Below, in pieces: positions 19,731 to 28,469 of a stretch of DNA of 28,469 bases. The stretch comes from Chara braunii. Lineage: Eukaryota; Streptophyta; Charophyceae; Charales; Characeae. Under the pieces are notes generated by a model. That model was not told the origin of the DNA and ran no database searches. It saw only the letters and a list, made by a program, of their open reading frames with translations. Position numbers and translations under genes: made by a program. The stretch covers positions 2,503,739-2,532,207 of the forward strand of contig BFEA01000076.1 in the NCBI GenBank assembly GCA_003427395.1, written 5' to 3'. Numbering within the stretch: the stretch's first letter is position 1; each line of letters begins with the position of its first letter.

Positions 19731-21587
19731 ATGAGTGGGTCACACACCGATGAGGGTAGAGTTGACAATGTGAGACTTACACGTTCGGGAGCACTTAGGG
19801 TCCCGCACGTGTACCAGGCCTTACAACCGGAAGACGAACGACGGATTCGTGCCGAACGCAGAGCCCGGGCGCTAGCAGCAGGGATAGCAGCAGCAAACGC
19901 AGCAGCTAGAGAGCAGGCAGCCGCAGCCAAAGCATTAGCAATGGCTAACGACACAAGCTCTGCTGCGTCATGATCTGCATCCTCGTTTGCGTCCTCGTTA
20001 GGGACCAATGGGACCCTGTTGGGAATGCCTCAGGGTACTTCCGGGGCAGTAAGTTCTAGTCAGTCCACAAGTCAAATGGCGGGCTCGCAGTTTAGCCCAT
20101 TGACCCCACGCGGCAGGGAGCTTTTAGAGCTCCAACAGGTCGAGAGGATCCGCTTGAAGTTAGAGAGGGAACTGAAGCAAGCAACCGACAGAGAGAATGA
20201 GATCAAACAAAGAGCAACCAGGCTTGAAACGTTAGAGGCAGACAAAGCTGAGTTAGAGGGATTGGATGAGTCAGGACTGTCTGACCCAATGAAAACATTG
20301 AAGAACAATATGTTGTCGCTGCATGCGCATGTGGACAGCAGATTGGACTTTATGCAGAGCACCCTAGGCCAGATCTTGGACCTTTTACAAAGGCCAGGAC
20401 TTAGGCCACCAGCACAGTCGCCGTTGCCGTTAACGGCGATGTCTGGCCCCTTTCCCGTACAAGCTGGCCCACAACCAAGTGGCACGTCTGCAGCAGCTGC
20501 ACAGACTGTTGCTTCTTCTTCTTCGGGTCCAGTGGTGGGTGCTACACCACCGCAACAACCTGTTCCTCAACAGGGACAACCACAAGGTCAATGGTACCCT
20601 AAGACCCCAATGAAACCGCCTCTTGCCTTCTCAAGCGAGAGGAAGGACGAAGAACTCAACACTTGGTTGAGAACAGTTCCGGTTTGGGTGAAGGCGAAGA
20701 GGACCTTGCCAGAGGACGAAGTGGTTACTGCTGCATCTTACCTCGAAGGTAAGGCAGCCAAATGGCTAGATGGTATAGTTGCAAAGGCCGGGTATAGACG
20801 ACGTATGGCGGACTGGGCTCAGTCTATTACGTTAGACCAGTTCTTTGAGATGGTAGAAGCTCGGTGGCACAATCCTCAGCAGGCACAAATAGCCACTGAT
20901 GCGATAAACAGACTAGATCAAAGAAAGTTCAAGTCAGTCAGAGAACTTACGACTACCATAGAGAGCCTCATCGTCGTTCCAGGCATCAACTACAGTGACC
21001 ACTTCCTGTTGACTACGTTTGTTAGATGTCTTCCAGAGAACCTCAGGAACTTGCTCGCCAGCGAAGCTCGCCTCGAGTACCATTCGTTTGAGACATTGTC
21101 TAGAAAAGCCTTAGACTTAGAGGCTACACCAAGAAACGCTCAACCCTCTCTGAATGATGAGAGGAAGAAGAAGAGTCCGCAAGAATGGAAGAAGAAGGGG
21201 GCGAAGTTGATGATGGTTGAGTCCGATGGGACTCAACCAGAAATTGATGAGCTCACAGACCTGCTGGATGGTTCAGAGTACGACGGCGAGGAGACCGCTG
21301 AGGGTAGCACCCTCGCCGCAGTAGTTAAGGCTAAGGCTGGTGGCCGAGTGAAGGGCCAACCAAAGAGTCAAGGGAAGGTCGCCTCCAATCAGACCAAAGT
21401 GGCAGATTGGGTCAAGGCAGGTCTTGAACAAGACGTGTGGCGGGACCGCCGAGTGCGTGGCGCTTGTATAAACTGTGGTGAATACGGGCACACCCAGTAC
21501 AAGTGCCAGAACGCCAAGGTCACGCAGAAGACACCTCCTAAGATGGGGGCATCTTCTTCCCAGGCTTCTAGCTCGGGAAACATGTGA
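19731..21587 (+). pseudogene. gag: Element 2 gag (one in-frame TGA)
   Basis: Capsid/nucleocapsid precursor. One frame runs from 19731 to the TGA at 21585-21587 (about 618 codons), broken only by TGA at 19971. A second ATG at 20019 opens the remaining 522 codons. The N-terminus is Ala/Arg-rich and probably helical. Next come a coiled-coil stretch (near LLELQQVERIRLKLERELKQ), a Pro/Gln/Ser-rich linker, and a Retrotrans_gag-type capsid domain (PLAFSSERKDEELNTWLRTV, AASYLEGKAAKWLDG). The C-terminus has a CCHC knuckle CINCGEYGHTQYKC with C-X2-C-X4-H-X4-C spacing, coded at 21465-21506. The terminal codons contain the GGGAAAC heptamer discussed separately. The stop at 19971 could be CGA to TGA (inference). 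Confidence 0.92.
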
Positions 21588-21651
21588 GGCCGGTGGAAGT
21601 TTTAGTTGCTTCTACTCGTGGTGAAGTGGGCCTGATACCCTCCCCACTTCA
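21575..21651 (+). promoter_or_regulatory. Candidate -1 ribosomal frameshift signal at the gag-pol junction
   Basis: The gag frame reads G GGA AAC ATG TGA at 21575-21587. GGGAAAC is a canonical X-XXY-YYZ slippery heptamer in the correct register, two codons before the gag stop. A -1 slip enters exactly the frame that encodes the protease, open from 21572 to 22162. Downstream are GTGGAAG (21593-21599) pairing with CTTCTAC (21609-21615, one G-U), and a perfect 9-bp stem TGAAGTGGG (21622-21630) with CCCACTTCA (21643-21651). The 11-base spacer to the first stem is slightly long. The register and placement are seen; function is inferred. Confidence 0.65.
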
Positions 21652-22150
21652 TGAGCAGGCCATAGCTAATGACTCTTCAGTCACCCCGCAGACTTATCTA
21701 AACCAAACTATGCTCTGTACGTTAGATGTGTCTGAAGCCTTAGAAGATCGGGAAAGTGAGTGGTCAAACAAGGACCCTTGCGAATCTTGGGTGGCGCTAA
21801 GGAAAGGTCCTAGAAGGGAACATTTCGTGGTGGAAGTCGATGTAGGAGGCCGCAAATGTGGTGCCTTCATAGACATAGGCTCCACAGGGAATTACATAAG
21901 TCGCGACTGTTTGGAAAGGCTGCACCTACAGGACCGGGTACGGCACCTTAGTAGACCTGTAGCATCTACTTTGGCCAACAAGGAGCGCATGATAGTCACA
22001 GACTATATCAAGGCCGCAGTCTGTACCTTCTCCTATGGAGGAGGAGAACTTAATCATAAGATTTCGTTCTTGGTTAGCGACGACTTACCATTTGACATGT
22101 TGTTAGGCATGTACTACCTTGAGGTTGCTAAGCCCAGTTCGACTAGGATA
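21588..22150 (+). pseudogene. pro: Element 2 aspartic protease
   Basis: Retropepsin domain at the start of pol, in the -1 frame relative to gag. The active-site region reads GAFIDIGSTGNYIS. The expected D-S/T-G triad has Ile in the middle position, which would be expected to abolish or impair activity. FDMLLGMYYLEVAKP supplies the second conserved Leu-Gly segment. The stretch before the active site is charged and family-specific. Near 22138 a one-base deletion shifts the frame, and in the restored frame TAG at 22144 probably replaces a TGG (inference). Confidence 0.85.
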
Positions 22151-22155
22151 AGAAG

Positions 22156-23153
22156 GTGCTAAAGCATAAGCTGCCCGATGGCAGGACATTCAGATTGACT
22201 AAGTTCAAAGCCAGTAGCATAATAGATACCTATGGCTGCTTGTGCGCATCAGCGTTCTATAACTATTACAAACAGAACCAAGAGGAAGGTATCTACCTTG
22301 TGTATGTCTCTGAGAAAAGGGTGGTCGTAAAAACACCCCCAGAGATAGAACACGTCGTTGCTAAGTTCCCTGATTTGTTCGAAGAGCCTACAGGGGTCGT
22401 AGAAAGGGAAGTTGTCCACGATATAGAAATCATCCCAGGGAGTAAAACCCCAAAGGGGAGGATATATAGGATGGCTCCCGCCGAGTTAGATGAACTCCGA
22501 CGACAACTGAAAGAGCTGACAGAGAAGGGATGGATCCGGCCTAGTACCTCCCCTTACGGATCTCCAGTGTTATTCGTACCGAAGAAGGGGGGTACGTTAA
22601 GGATGTGCATTGATTATAGAGGCCTCAATGCCATCACCGTGAAGAACGCAGAGCCTCTACCTCGCATAGACGACCTACTGGATAGGGTGCAGGGATGCAA
22701 GTACTATAGCAAGGTAGACTTGAAATCCGGCTATCATCAGATCGCTATAAGACCTGAGGACCAACACAAGACAACTTTTCAAACTCGATATGGTCTGTAT
22801 GAGTTTGTAGTGATGCCCTTTGGTCTTTGCAATGCGCCGGGAACATTCCAGCACGCTATGAATCGGATCTTCCATGACCATTTAGATAAGTTTGTCGTGG
22901 TTTACCTTGACGACATTTGATCTTTAGTAAGTCTGCCAAGGAGCATGCACAACACGTTGAGACTGTACTTTCACTCCTGCGACAGCGCAAGTATAAGGTC
23001 AACCTAGAGAAGTGTGAGTTTGGTTGCACTAAGATATTATACTTGGGTCATGAAGTATCCGCGGAAGGGATTAGGCCGGAAGATGCGAAGGTGGCTAGTA
23101 TTCGAGACTAGCCACGACCTCAGACTGTCACTGAGGTCAGATCTTTCTTAGGA
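22156..23153 (+). pseudogene. RT: Element 2 reverse transcriptase (one frameshift, one stop)
   Basis: The Ty3/Gypsy RT signature series is nearly complete: [52 protein letters not shown] (first catalytic Asp), [21 protein letters not shown], and VVYLDDI with the catalytic Asp pair (YLDD coded at 22903-22914). Directly after YLDDI a single missing T changes the frame at 22917. The next frame continues IFSKSAKEHAQHVETVLSLL and EKCEFGCTKILYLGHEVSAE. TAG at 23109 sits where family members have a conserved Trp-Pro pair. Motifs after it (VRSFLGMCGYYRNFV) connect to RNase H. Confidence 0.93.
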
Positions 23154-23700
23154 ATGTGCGGCTACTATAGGAACTTCGTAAAGAACTATTCTACAGTCGC
23201 CTTTCCTTTGACAGATCTAACTCGACTTGACACACCATGGGACTGGAGTGATGAGTGCGAGGGTGCTTTCAAGCGATTGAAGCATGCACTCATGAATCAT
23301 GAAGTTCTCATGGTTCCCTGTCCTCAGAAGCCGTTCATAGTGACCACTGACGCAAGCCAATACGGCATTGGCACAGTGCTGGCTCAGCAGGATGGGAAAA
23401 AGTTGAGACCGATTGAGTACATGAGCAAGAAAATGCCATCGAAGAAATTGGCAAAGTCCACCTACGAAAGGGAACTCTATGCTCTCTACAAGGCACTTGT
23501 CCATTGGAGACANTTTNTGTTGGGNCGGTTCTTCTACTTGAGAACTGNCCATCAGACACTCAAATGGATCAAGACTCAACCGGCTCTTTCTGATGCACTC
23601 AAGCGATGGATTGANGTCATAGNTCAATATGACTTCAAGCTTGAGTATCTGAAGGGAGAGTACAACAAGGTTGCAGANGCGNTATCANGTAGGGCANACT
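23154..23700 (+). pseudogene. RH: Element 2 RNase H domain (ambiguous bases)
   Basis: The domain starts with FPLTDLTR and WSDECEGAFKRLKHAL. PFIVTTDASQYGIGTVLAQQ contains the first catalytic Asp, and YERELYALYKALVHWR contains the Glu. The following Asp motif (LRT-x-HQTLKWI) falls on an N at 23548, so the residue cannot be read. The end of the domain reads EYNKVA followed by several unreadable positions. Fifteen single Ns fall between 23513 and 23754, mostly in this domain, without breaking the frame. The frame is continuous with the integrase that follows. Confidence 0.9.
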
Positions 23701-25020
23701 ACCTAGNGGCGCTAGTTTCTGACTTTGGTGTATCNGAAGAANTAACTCAATCNNTGGTGGGAGCCTATCAGGAAGACCCTGTCACGATGGACATCATGCG
23801 CAAACTTCAGGCAAAAGACAAGGCCACGAAAAGTGAGTTTGTGATGGTGGACGGGCTACTCTATCTTGATAAGGCCGGTGTTAAAAGGTTAGTAGTTCCA
23901 TCTAGTGAACGTTTGCGTAGTTTGTTTTTAGGAGAATGCCATGACGCAACCGGGCACTTTGGTTACAAAAACACGAGTGCTAATCTAATACATCGATTTT
24001 GGTGGCCTGGAATGCTAGATGACGCGAAGAAGTATGTAAAGACCTGTCAGGTCTGTTAGCGGGACAAGCCGCGAACTCAAGCACCGCTTGGGTTGCTGAA
24101 GCCCTTACCTATCCCCGCTGGTCCTGGACAGAGTGTTTCCATGGATTTCATGGACACCCTGGTGACCAGTAAGAGTGGCAAGAGGCACATTTTTGTCATC
24201 ATCGATCGATTCACCAAGTACGCTAGACTAGTTGCCATGCCAGAGACCGCAAGGACTGACCATGTTTTAAGTTGTTCCAAGACAACTGGGTGCGTGACTT
24301 TGGTTTACCAAAGACAATCGCTAGTGACAAAGATGTCCGTTTCACAAGTGAGCTGTGGAAGAAGACTGCTGAGCAGATGGGTAGTCAACTTCATATGACT
24401 TCAGGGAATCATCCCGAAGCCAACGGACAGGCCGAGCAAATGAACAGAATTGTACAGCACCTGCTGAGGCATTACATCAAGCCCAGCCAGGATGACTGGG
24501 ATGAGAAGTTACCTCTCATCGCCAGCCTGTACAACAACGCTGTACACAACAGTACCGACGTTAGTCCTAACCAGCTGCACTTGGGATGGAAGCCTAGATC
24601 CGCTCTAGACTTCCTCCTACCTGAAAACCGATCCTCCGCAACTCCAAGCACACTTGAGTATGGTCTGCACTATGAGAAGTTGCTGCAGCAAGCTGTCGAG
24701 CACATCAAGAAAGCTCAGCAAGCAATGATTGCTTCTGAGAACCAGCATCGACGACAATCCTCATTTCAGGTAGGGGAACGTGTCTGGGTCAAGGCTAGTG
24801 AGCTAGGACAGAAATTCGGTAACTCTAGAAAACTATTGCCTCAGTACTTTGGTCCTTGGGAAGTCCTGGTTGTAGTGGGGGATGAGATGGATGGTCCTAC
24901 CTATGTTATCCGTATCCCTGGACACCTACGCACTCACCCTGTCTTTCATGCCTCAAAGCTTGCACCTTTCGCTGAGACTGATCAATTCCCTTCAAGGAGA
25001 TCGATGCTGCCCCCAACCAT
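23701..25020 (+). pseudogene. IN: Element 2 integrase (stop and frameshift)
   Basis: The zinc-binding module is visible as HDATGHFGYKNTSANLIHRF and CQVC (H2C2; about 23940-24056), with TAG at 24057 directly after it, probably from CAG. The core shows VSMDFMDTL (first Asp), IASDKDVRFTSELW (second Asp) and HPEANGQAEQMNR (Glu). A one-base deletion near 24265 shifts the frame between the first and second Asp. The open frame then runs without interruption from 24272. The C-terminal region has SSFQVGERVWVKAS and THPVFHASKLAPF, typical of plant Ty3/Gypsy integrases. All three catalytic residues are retained. Confidence 0.92.
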
Positions 25021-25341
25021 GGATGGTCAAGTGGACATCGACGACATTGTGGATCACAGAGATTTGCTTGTTCAGAAGCCATTGGGTAGGGGAAGACCTC
25101 CTAAACCCAAGAGAGAATATCGCGTCAGATTCAGGCATCATACGGATCCAAAAGAAGATCGGTGGTTTACCAGAGAGGAACTGATTGACACAGNCCCAAG
25201 AGAGAATATCGCGTCAGATTCAGGCATCATACGGATCCAAAAGAAGATCGGTGGTTTACCAGAGAGGAACTGATTGACACAGCTCCTCAAGTGCTGGCAG
25301 AATATGAAAGAAAGTTAAAAGGGAAGACACCTGTGAAGTAA
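25021..25341 (+). pseudogene. Chromodomain-like tail of element 2 pol
   Basis: After the integrase the sequence reads VDIDDIVDHRDL, REYRVRFRHHTDPKEDRW and FTREELIDT. This matches the strand-strand-helix outline of retroelement chromodomains (Y-x-V-K/R-W/F ... D-x-x-W-x-x-x-x-x-L). Such domains direct chromoviral integrases to modified chromatin. The direct repeat at 25106-25282 with its central N disrupts the end. Ignoring one copy plus the N, the frame runs through a basic tail to the TAA at 25339-25341, 37 bp before the 3' LTR. Confidence 0.75.
25106..25282. repeat. Exact 88-bp direct repeat split by a single N (likely assembly join)
   Basis: 25106-25193 and 25195-25282 are identical by eye, with one N at 25194 between them. 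Dropping one copy and the N (89 bases) restores the pol frame to its natural end, which supports an unmerged overlap over a real duplication. The same pattern occurs at 4319-4481. Confidence 0.88.
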
Positions 25342-25360
25342 GCATCTCAGCGGACTTTCG

Positions 25361-25378
25361 AAGCTAAGGGGGATGGAA
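25361..25378 (+). promoter_or_regulatory. PPT: Polypurine tract of element 2
   Basis: The purine-rich AGCTAAGGGGGATGGAA run abuts the 3' LTR. This is the usual primer for plus-strand cDNA synthesis. Confidence 0.88.
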
Positions 25379-26423
25379 TGTGAGGATTGAGCCCTCAAGA
25401 AGGGGCCTTGCCATGATGAACATGTTCTGGGCTAAGGCCCAAGCAAGCCTAGTGCCCGCCCTAAGTGAAGGCGGGACAGCAAATCAACAGTAGCCCTTTG
25501 TACAAACATTTCACGAAGTGGGGTTCATACATTTGCAGCACGCCAGTTGGTTGGAGTGCACCGAGTCTCGAATCTCTGCAAATGTGGAGATCCCAAGGCC
25601 TCTGAGTTAGTTAGGCCCTGGGGCACTTGAACGTGAGGCCGACAATGCATGCTGGGTATAGAGGCCGAAAATGCCAAAAGGAAATCGGCCCACTATCTGA
25701 ATCTGGCCGCAGGCCTTGACGAAAGAGGCGCAACTGCATCACCCGGGCCCCAACTGCATCAGGCCTGGGTTCAGGCACTGGGGCCCAGTCGCAGGCCGAA
25801 GGGAGGCCGCCCACACGCAACACTGGCATATAGGCAAGCAGGGCGAGAGGGCAGGGATCTTGGCCATTGCGGGCAATGCCGGCACGCTGCGCAAATGCGA
25901 GCTGCTGCGCTGCGCTAGGCTGAGGTGCGAGACAGGCAGGCGCTAGGCGGTAGGGCGCTGCCTGTACACAGGGCGCTGGCGGCCATAGCCGGGCTGCCTG
26001 AGGTCGCAGGGGAGGTGAGGGCGAAGGTGGTTCTTCGGAGGCGAAGGGCGCTGTGTGGGATAACAAGGGAGAGTGTGGGTGAAGGAGGAGACGTACCTGG
26101 TGGAGGTGGAGGTCGGCATTGGTGTTGACATCATCACTCGCTGGTCGTGAAGTTGTCTGGTTGCTTTCATTGTTGTAGTTGTAGGCTTAGGCTGTAGAGT
26201 AGATAAGGCGCATGGCGCCATTCAGGAGAGAGAGCTACATTGGGTTATGCTGTTGGTGTTGCCCTGTTGCGCTTGGACATTGACTCACGATTCTTCTATA
26301 TCGTTCTCAAATGGATGGTTACCCGGTTCCATTGTGCTATCTGCTCTTGCTTTGACTACTTGGACTTCAGTGTGATTTTGCAATCTGGATTTCTGTGCTT
26401 CGTCCATATTCATGTTCCTTGCA
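25379..26423 (+). repeat. 3' LTR of element 2
   Basis: 1,045 bp, same TG...CA ends as the 5' LTR, with about 40 scattered differences, mostly transitions. CTTG of the target duplication follows at 26424. Confidence 0.95.
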
Positions 26424-26755
26424 CTTGTCATTTCTTTTCGGAATTTTTTTTTCCGCAGGTCTAGGATTCTGTCAGTCAGTTCTATAAATCATTTGCAGTC
26501 TGAAGTCAATTTTTTTTCTCTCATTGATCATTCGCACTTCAAGGGAGGTTGGGAGACCTACTGAACTTGCAAAACTCGGGATTTTTATTATTTCAATTTT
26601 TTTTTTTTTTAAGTTCAAACTTTTCTTTTTTGATTAGTGGCTCTTTATCTAAGCGATTCTTCGCACCCACCCTCCCCACCTATGTTGTTGCCACCTCTCG
26701 CCTCACCTTCTTAACCTGTCTCCAGGTACCCCCTAGGGCGGCATTGGTAAGTTGC
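26424..26755. other. AT-rich flank after element 2
   Basis: T-rich sequence with runs of T (26448-26455, 26512-26519, 26599-26611) and no gene. It continues the AT-rich target interrupted by element 2, then becomes C-rich near 26660. Confidence 0.5.
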
Positions 26756-26860
26756 CACGTCAGCAGACCACGTCAACAGGCCACGTCAGCAGACTACGTT
26801 AGCAGGCCACGTCAGCCGACAACAGTGCCACGTCAGCAGCAGGGAATACCACGTCGGCAG
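26756..26860 (+). repeat. 13-bp minisatellite with CACGTCAGC core
   Basis: CACGTCAGCAGAC-like units start at 26756, 26769, 26782, 26795 and 26808, exactly 13 bp apart, with further looser copies at 26829 and 26850. Each unit holds an ACGTCA core, the reverse complement of TGACGT, resembling plant bZIP (as-1/G-box type) binding sites. Repeat structure is certain; any regulatory role is inference. Confidence 0.88.
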
Positions 26861-26876
26861 GCCCCCAGCCTGGTCT

Positions 26877-27272
26877 ATGCTGTTGCGTTCACAAACGACC
26901 GTCATGGACCAGAGGTCCAGAGAAGCAGACGAGGCCTATCACACCCGGATGCTGGCCTCGAGTAGCAAGTTTCACACGCAGGGGTACGATGACAACAACG
27001 CACCGCTCATGTATGTCCGCATCCAGGTTGGGCAAGCGTCCTGCAGCGCTTTGCTGGATAGCGGCGCGTCTCGCAATTTCATGAGCCAATCCTTTATGCA
27101 AAGGGCTGGCCTTGGCGCACAAGTTCGGAGGAAGGCAAACCCGACGGCGATCAAGTTGGCGGATGGGAAAACACAGCAACTTCTCGACCGATACATCGAC
27201 GCCATACCGGTTTATTTCGCACCTCATGCATGCGAACCGGTGACGTTGTCGGGACTGGTGAGTCCCGAATAA
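26877..27272 (+). pseudogene. Truncated aspartic protease fragment of a third retroelement
   Basis: A 131-codon open frame from ATG 26877 contains MYVRIQVGQASCSALLDSGA followed by SRNFMS: a retropepsin active site with an intact D-S-G triad in the context usual for Ty3/Gypsy polyproteins. It continues AIKLADGKTQQLLDRYIDAI and ends PHACEPVT, just where the second half of the domain (with the Leu-Gly motif) should begin. The match then stops and unrelated sequence follows, so the fragment is cut at about 27245. It differs from the proteases of elements 1 and 2. No RT follows. Confidence 0.8.
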
Positions 27273-27796
27273 CTTCCCATCACTCGAGAGACTGAATATG
27301 GACGAACTGTGCACAACAGAGAAATCCGGAGTGAGACGAGATAAAGGATTAGACCGCAAGAGGGAGTAATGCCCTGGGGAGAGAACCACAGGAGGAAAGA
27401 ACTAAGCGGCAACAATTGAGCGAGCGAAAGAACAGGGGCACGTAGAACATAGCAGGAGGTCAGGAAGGCCATCGAAATGCAATAAGACTAAGGCCAAAGG
27501 GGCCTTTGAACGAGCAATTGCAGCGCGACAACAATAAGGGAATGAAGAAGCCAAGAGATGGGCGGCCCAGAGGCCGCGGGAAGTCAAAAAATGAGGGGCC
27601 AACATGGAGGCCACCTACGGGAGCCTCGGAGCAGAGGCCCACGACCAAAAGAGATCGACGCGCACAAGGCGCGAGGAAAGACTAGGGAGAAGGGTCGCTA
27701 TGAGGCGACAAGACGCCCAAGGGGCATGGGATACCTCAGGGAAAGGCACCTGGGGCCACGTGGAACTAAGTAAAAATAATGGCATCCGGGGCGAAA
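27273..27796. other. Purine-rich non-genic stretch
   Basis: No gene or motif recognised. GA-rich on the + strand, similar in composition to the spacers around element 1. Overlapping short open frames are unsupported. Confidence 0.5.
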
Positions 27797-27908
27797 TGTG
27801 CCGGGGACCACCGACGGGACTGTGTCGGGGACCGCCGACGGGACTAAGTGTCGAGGCCACCGGCGGGACTAAGTGTCGGGGACCACCGACGGGACAAGTG
27901 GCGGGGAT
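27797..27908 (+). repeat. ~25-bp tandem repeat, four copies
   Basis: Units of the form AGTGTCGGGGACCACCGACGGGACTA start at 27797, 27821, 27847 and 27872, with a partial copy at 27897. Spacing is 24 to 26 bp. Copies differ by a few substitutions. Confidence 0.88.
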
Positions 27909-27973
27909 ATGAGAAAGTCACAAGAAGAAATGGTGGCACCACATGAGGGGAAATAATAAATGTGAGTTGCACT

Positions 27974-28282
27974 GTCAAGATCAACATCTTGACGGCCAAG
28001 AATATTAGCACCACTACTCCAAGCACTAGTGGTGACAAACGGGGAGGCCAAAAGGAAAAGGAAAAAGTAAAGAAAACTGAAGTGGGAGGCATGGGAGCAA
28101 TCTGAAAAATCTCGGATCAGTCTCCCTTAAGAAAATAGAGTCAAATAAGACCCCATCTGAAAAATAGCCCTCCGGGAGAAAATCGGAGTAGGAGGGACCA
28201 AAGTGGGAGAAATATAGGAGTAAAAGGAGGCTCCCATGGGCATGGGAAGGCCATTATTGCAGTCCGAGAAATAACGGACTGC
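27974..28282. repeat. Cluster of short perfect hairpins
   Basis: Four inverted repeats lie within 310 bp. GTCAAGAT/ATCTTGAC is at 27974-27993 with a 4-base loop. CACCACTA/TAGTGGTG lies at about 28009-28034. TCCCATG/CATGGGA is at 28232-28247 with a 2-base loop. GCAGTCCG/CGGACTGC is at 28259-28282 with an 8-base loop. No gene is seen here. Confidence 0.65.
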
Positions 28283-28469
28283 ACCTTGGGCATAGGGAGG
28301 GCCAAAACTAAGAGGAAGAGGCTAGAAAAGGGCCTTAACGGCCACTTGACACTTGGCATGCTAGAAAAAAGAGGGAAAAGAAAAGAAAATGGGGGAGAAT
28401 AAGACAAAAAGAGTGAGAGGGAGTGAGTGAGTTGGCCGTCAGTAGGGACTGCCATAGGTAGGGACTGGC
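28283..28469. other. Window-end non-genic stretch
   Basis: GA-rich sequence without a recognisable gene. GTAGGGACTG occurs twice at the very end (28442-28451 and 28458-28467), possibly the start of another tandem array cut by the window edge. Confidence 0.4.

Larger units (their letters stand above)
16791..26423 (+). mobile_element. Element 2: full-length Ty3/Gypsy chromovirus-like LTR retrotransposon
   Basis: About 9.63 kb, bounded by direct LTRs that start TGTGAGG and end TTGCA. CTTG lies immediately outside both ends (16787-16790 and 26424-26427), or ACTTG if one shared A is assigned to the duplication. A tRNA-iMet primer-binding site follows the 5' LTR and a polypurine tract precedes the 3' LTR. 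The order is gag, protease, RT, RNase H, integrase, chromodomain-like tail. The two LTRs differ at about 40 positions by eye (about 96% identity), so the insertion is not recent. Stops at 19971, 22144, 23109 and 24057 and single-base frameshifts near 22138, 22917 and 24265 inactivate it. Its leader contains a mitochondrial DNA insert. Confidence 0.95.

Noticed and set aside
19725-19760. Hammerhead ribozyme core (CTGATGAG)
   Set aside because: The required CGAAA segment after stem II is absent; the following sequence reads CGATGAG and no stem arrangement fits.

Overview
The window looks like nuclear, repeat-dominated DNA from a streptophyte, possibly a charophyte alga such as Chara. That placement is an inference. 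It rests on a chromovirus-type Ty3/Gypsy element primed by initiator Met-tRNA, a plant-type mitochondrial cob/nad3 fragment with a group II intron tail, long satellite and CT tracts, and the absence of any compact gene-dense layout. I found no intact host gene, tRNA, rRNA or CRISPR array.

Layout. 1-151 is G-rich. 152-2222 is a tandem satellite with a period near 91 bp, in two sequence subfamilies that keep the same phase, followed by a (CT)n tract to 2418. 2419-5108 has no recognisable gene. 5109-8648 is an array of four tandem, same-strand, diverged copies of one unknown gene of about 250 codons, here called units A-D, all broken. 9343-15339 is a decayed Ty3/Gypsy-like gag-protease-RT-RNase H-integrase unit (element 1) in the same orientation. 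Its gag/protease region carries an 85-bp tandem duplication and an older diverged duplication of about 350 bp. 15340-16790 is poorly characterised.

16791-26423 is a structurally complete LTR retrotransposon (element 2). It has two LTRs of about 1,045 bp, a short target duplication, a primer-binding site, gag, pol with a chromodomain-like tail, and a polypurine tract. Its gag ends on a GGGAAAC heptamer in exactly the register needed for a -1 frameshift into the protease frame. Its leader holds an antisense piece of mitochondrial DNA (nad3 5' end, a cob exon and the domain V of the adjoining group II intron). The coding region has several nonsense and single-base frameshift mutations, so this copy is not autonomous.

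After element 2 the interrupted AT-rich flank resumes. It is followed by a 13-bp minisatellite, a truncated aspartic protease fragment of a third retroelement, a 25-bp tandem repeat and a cluster of perfect short hairpins to the window end.

The most interesting points are the four-copy unknown gene family directly upstream of a gag gene, the candidate frameshift signal, and the mitochondrial insert inside a retrotransposon leader. At least two places (4400 and 25194) show exact direct repeats on either side of a single N. These are best read as unmerged contig overlaps, not biology.
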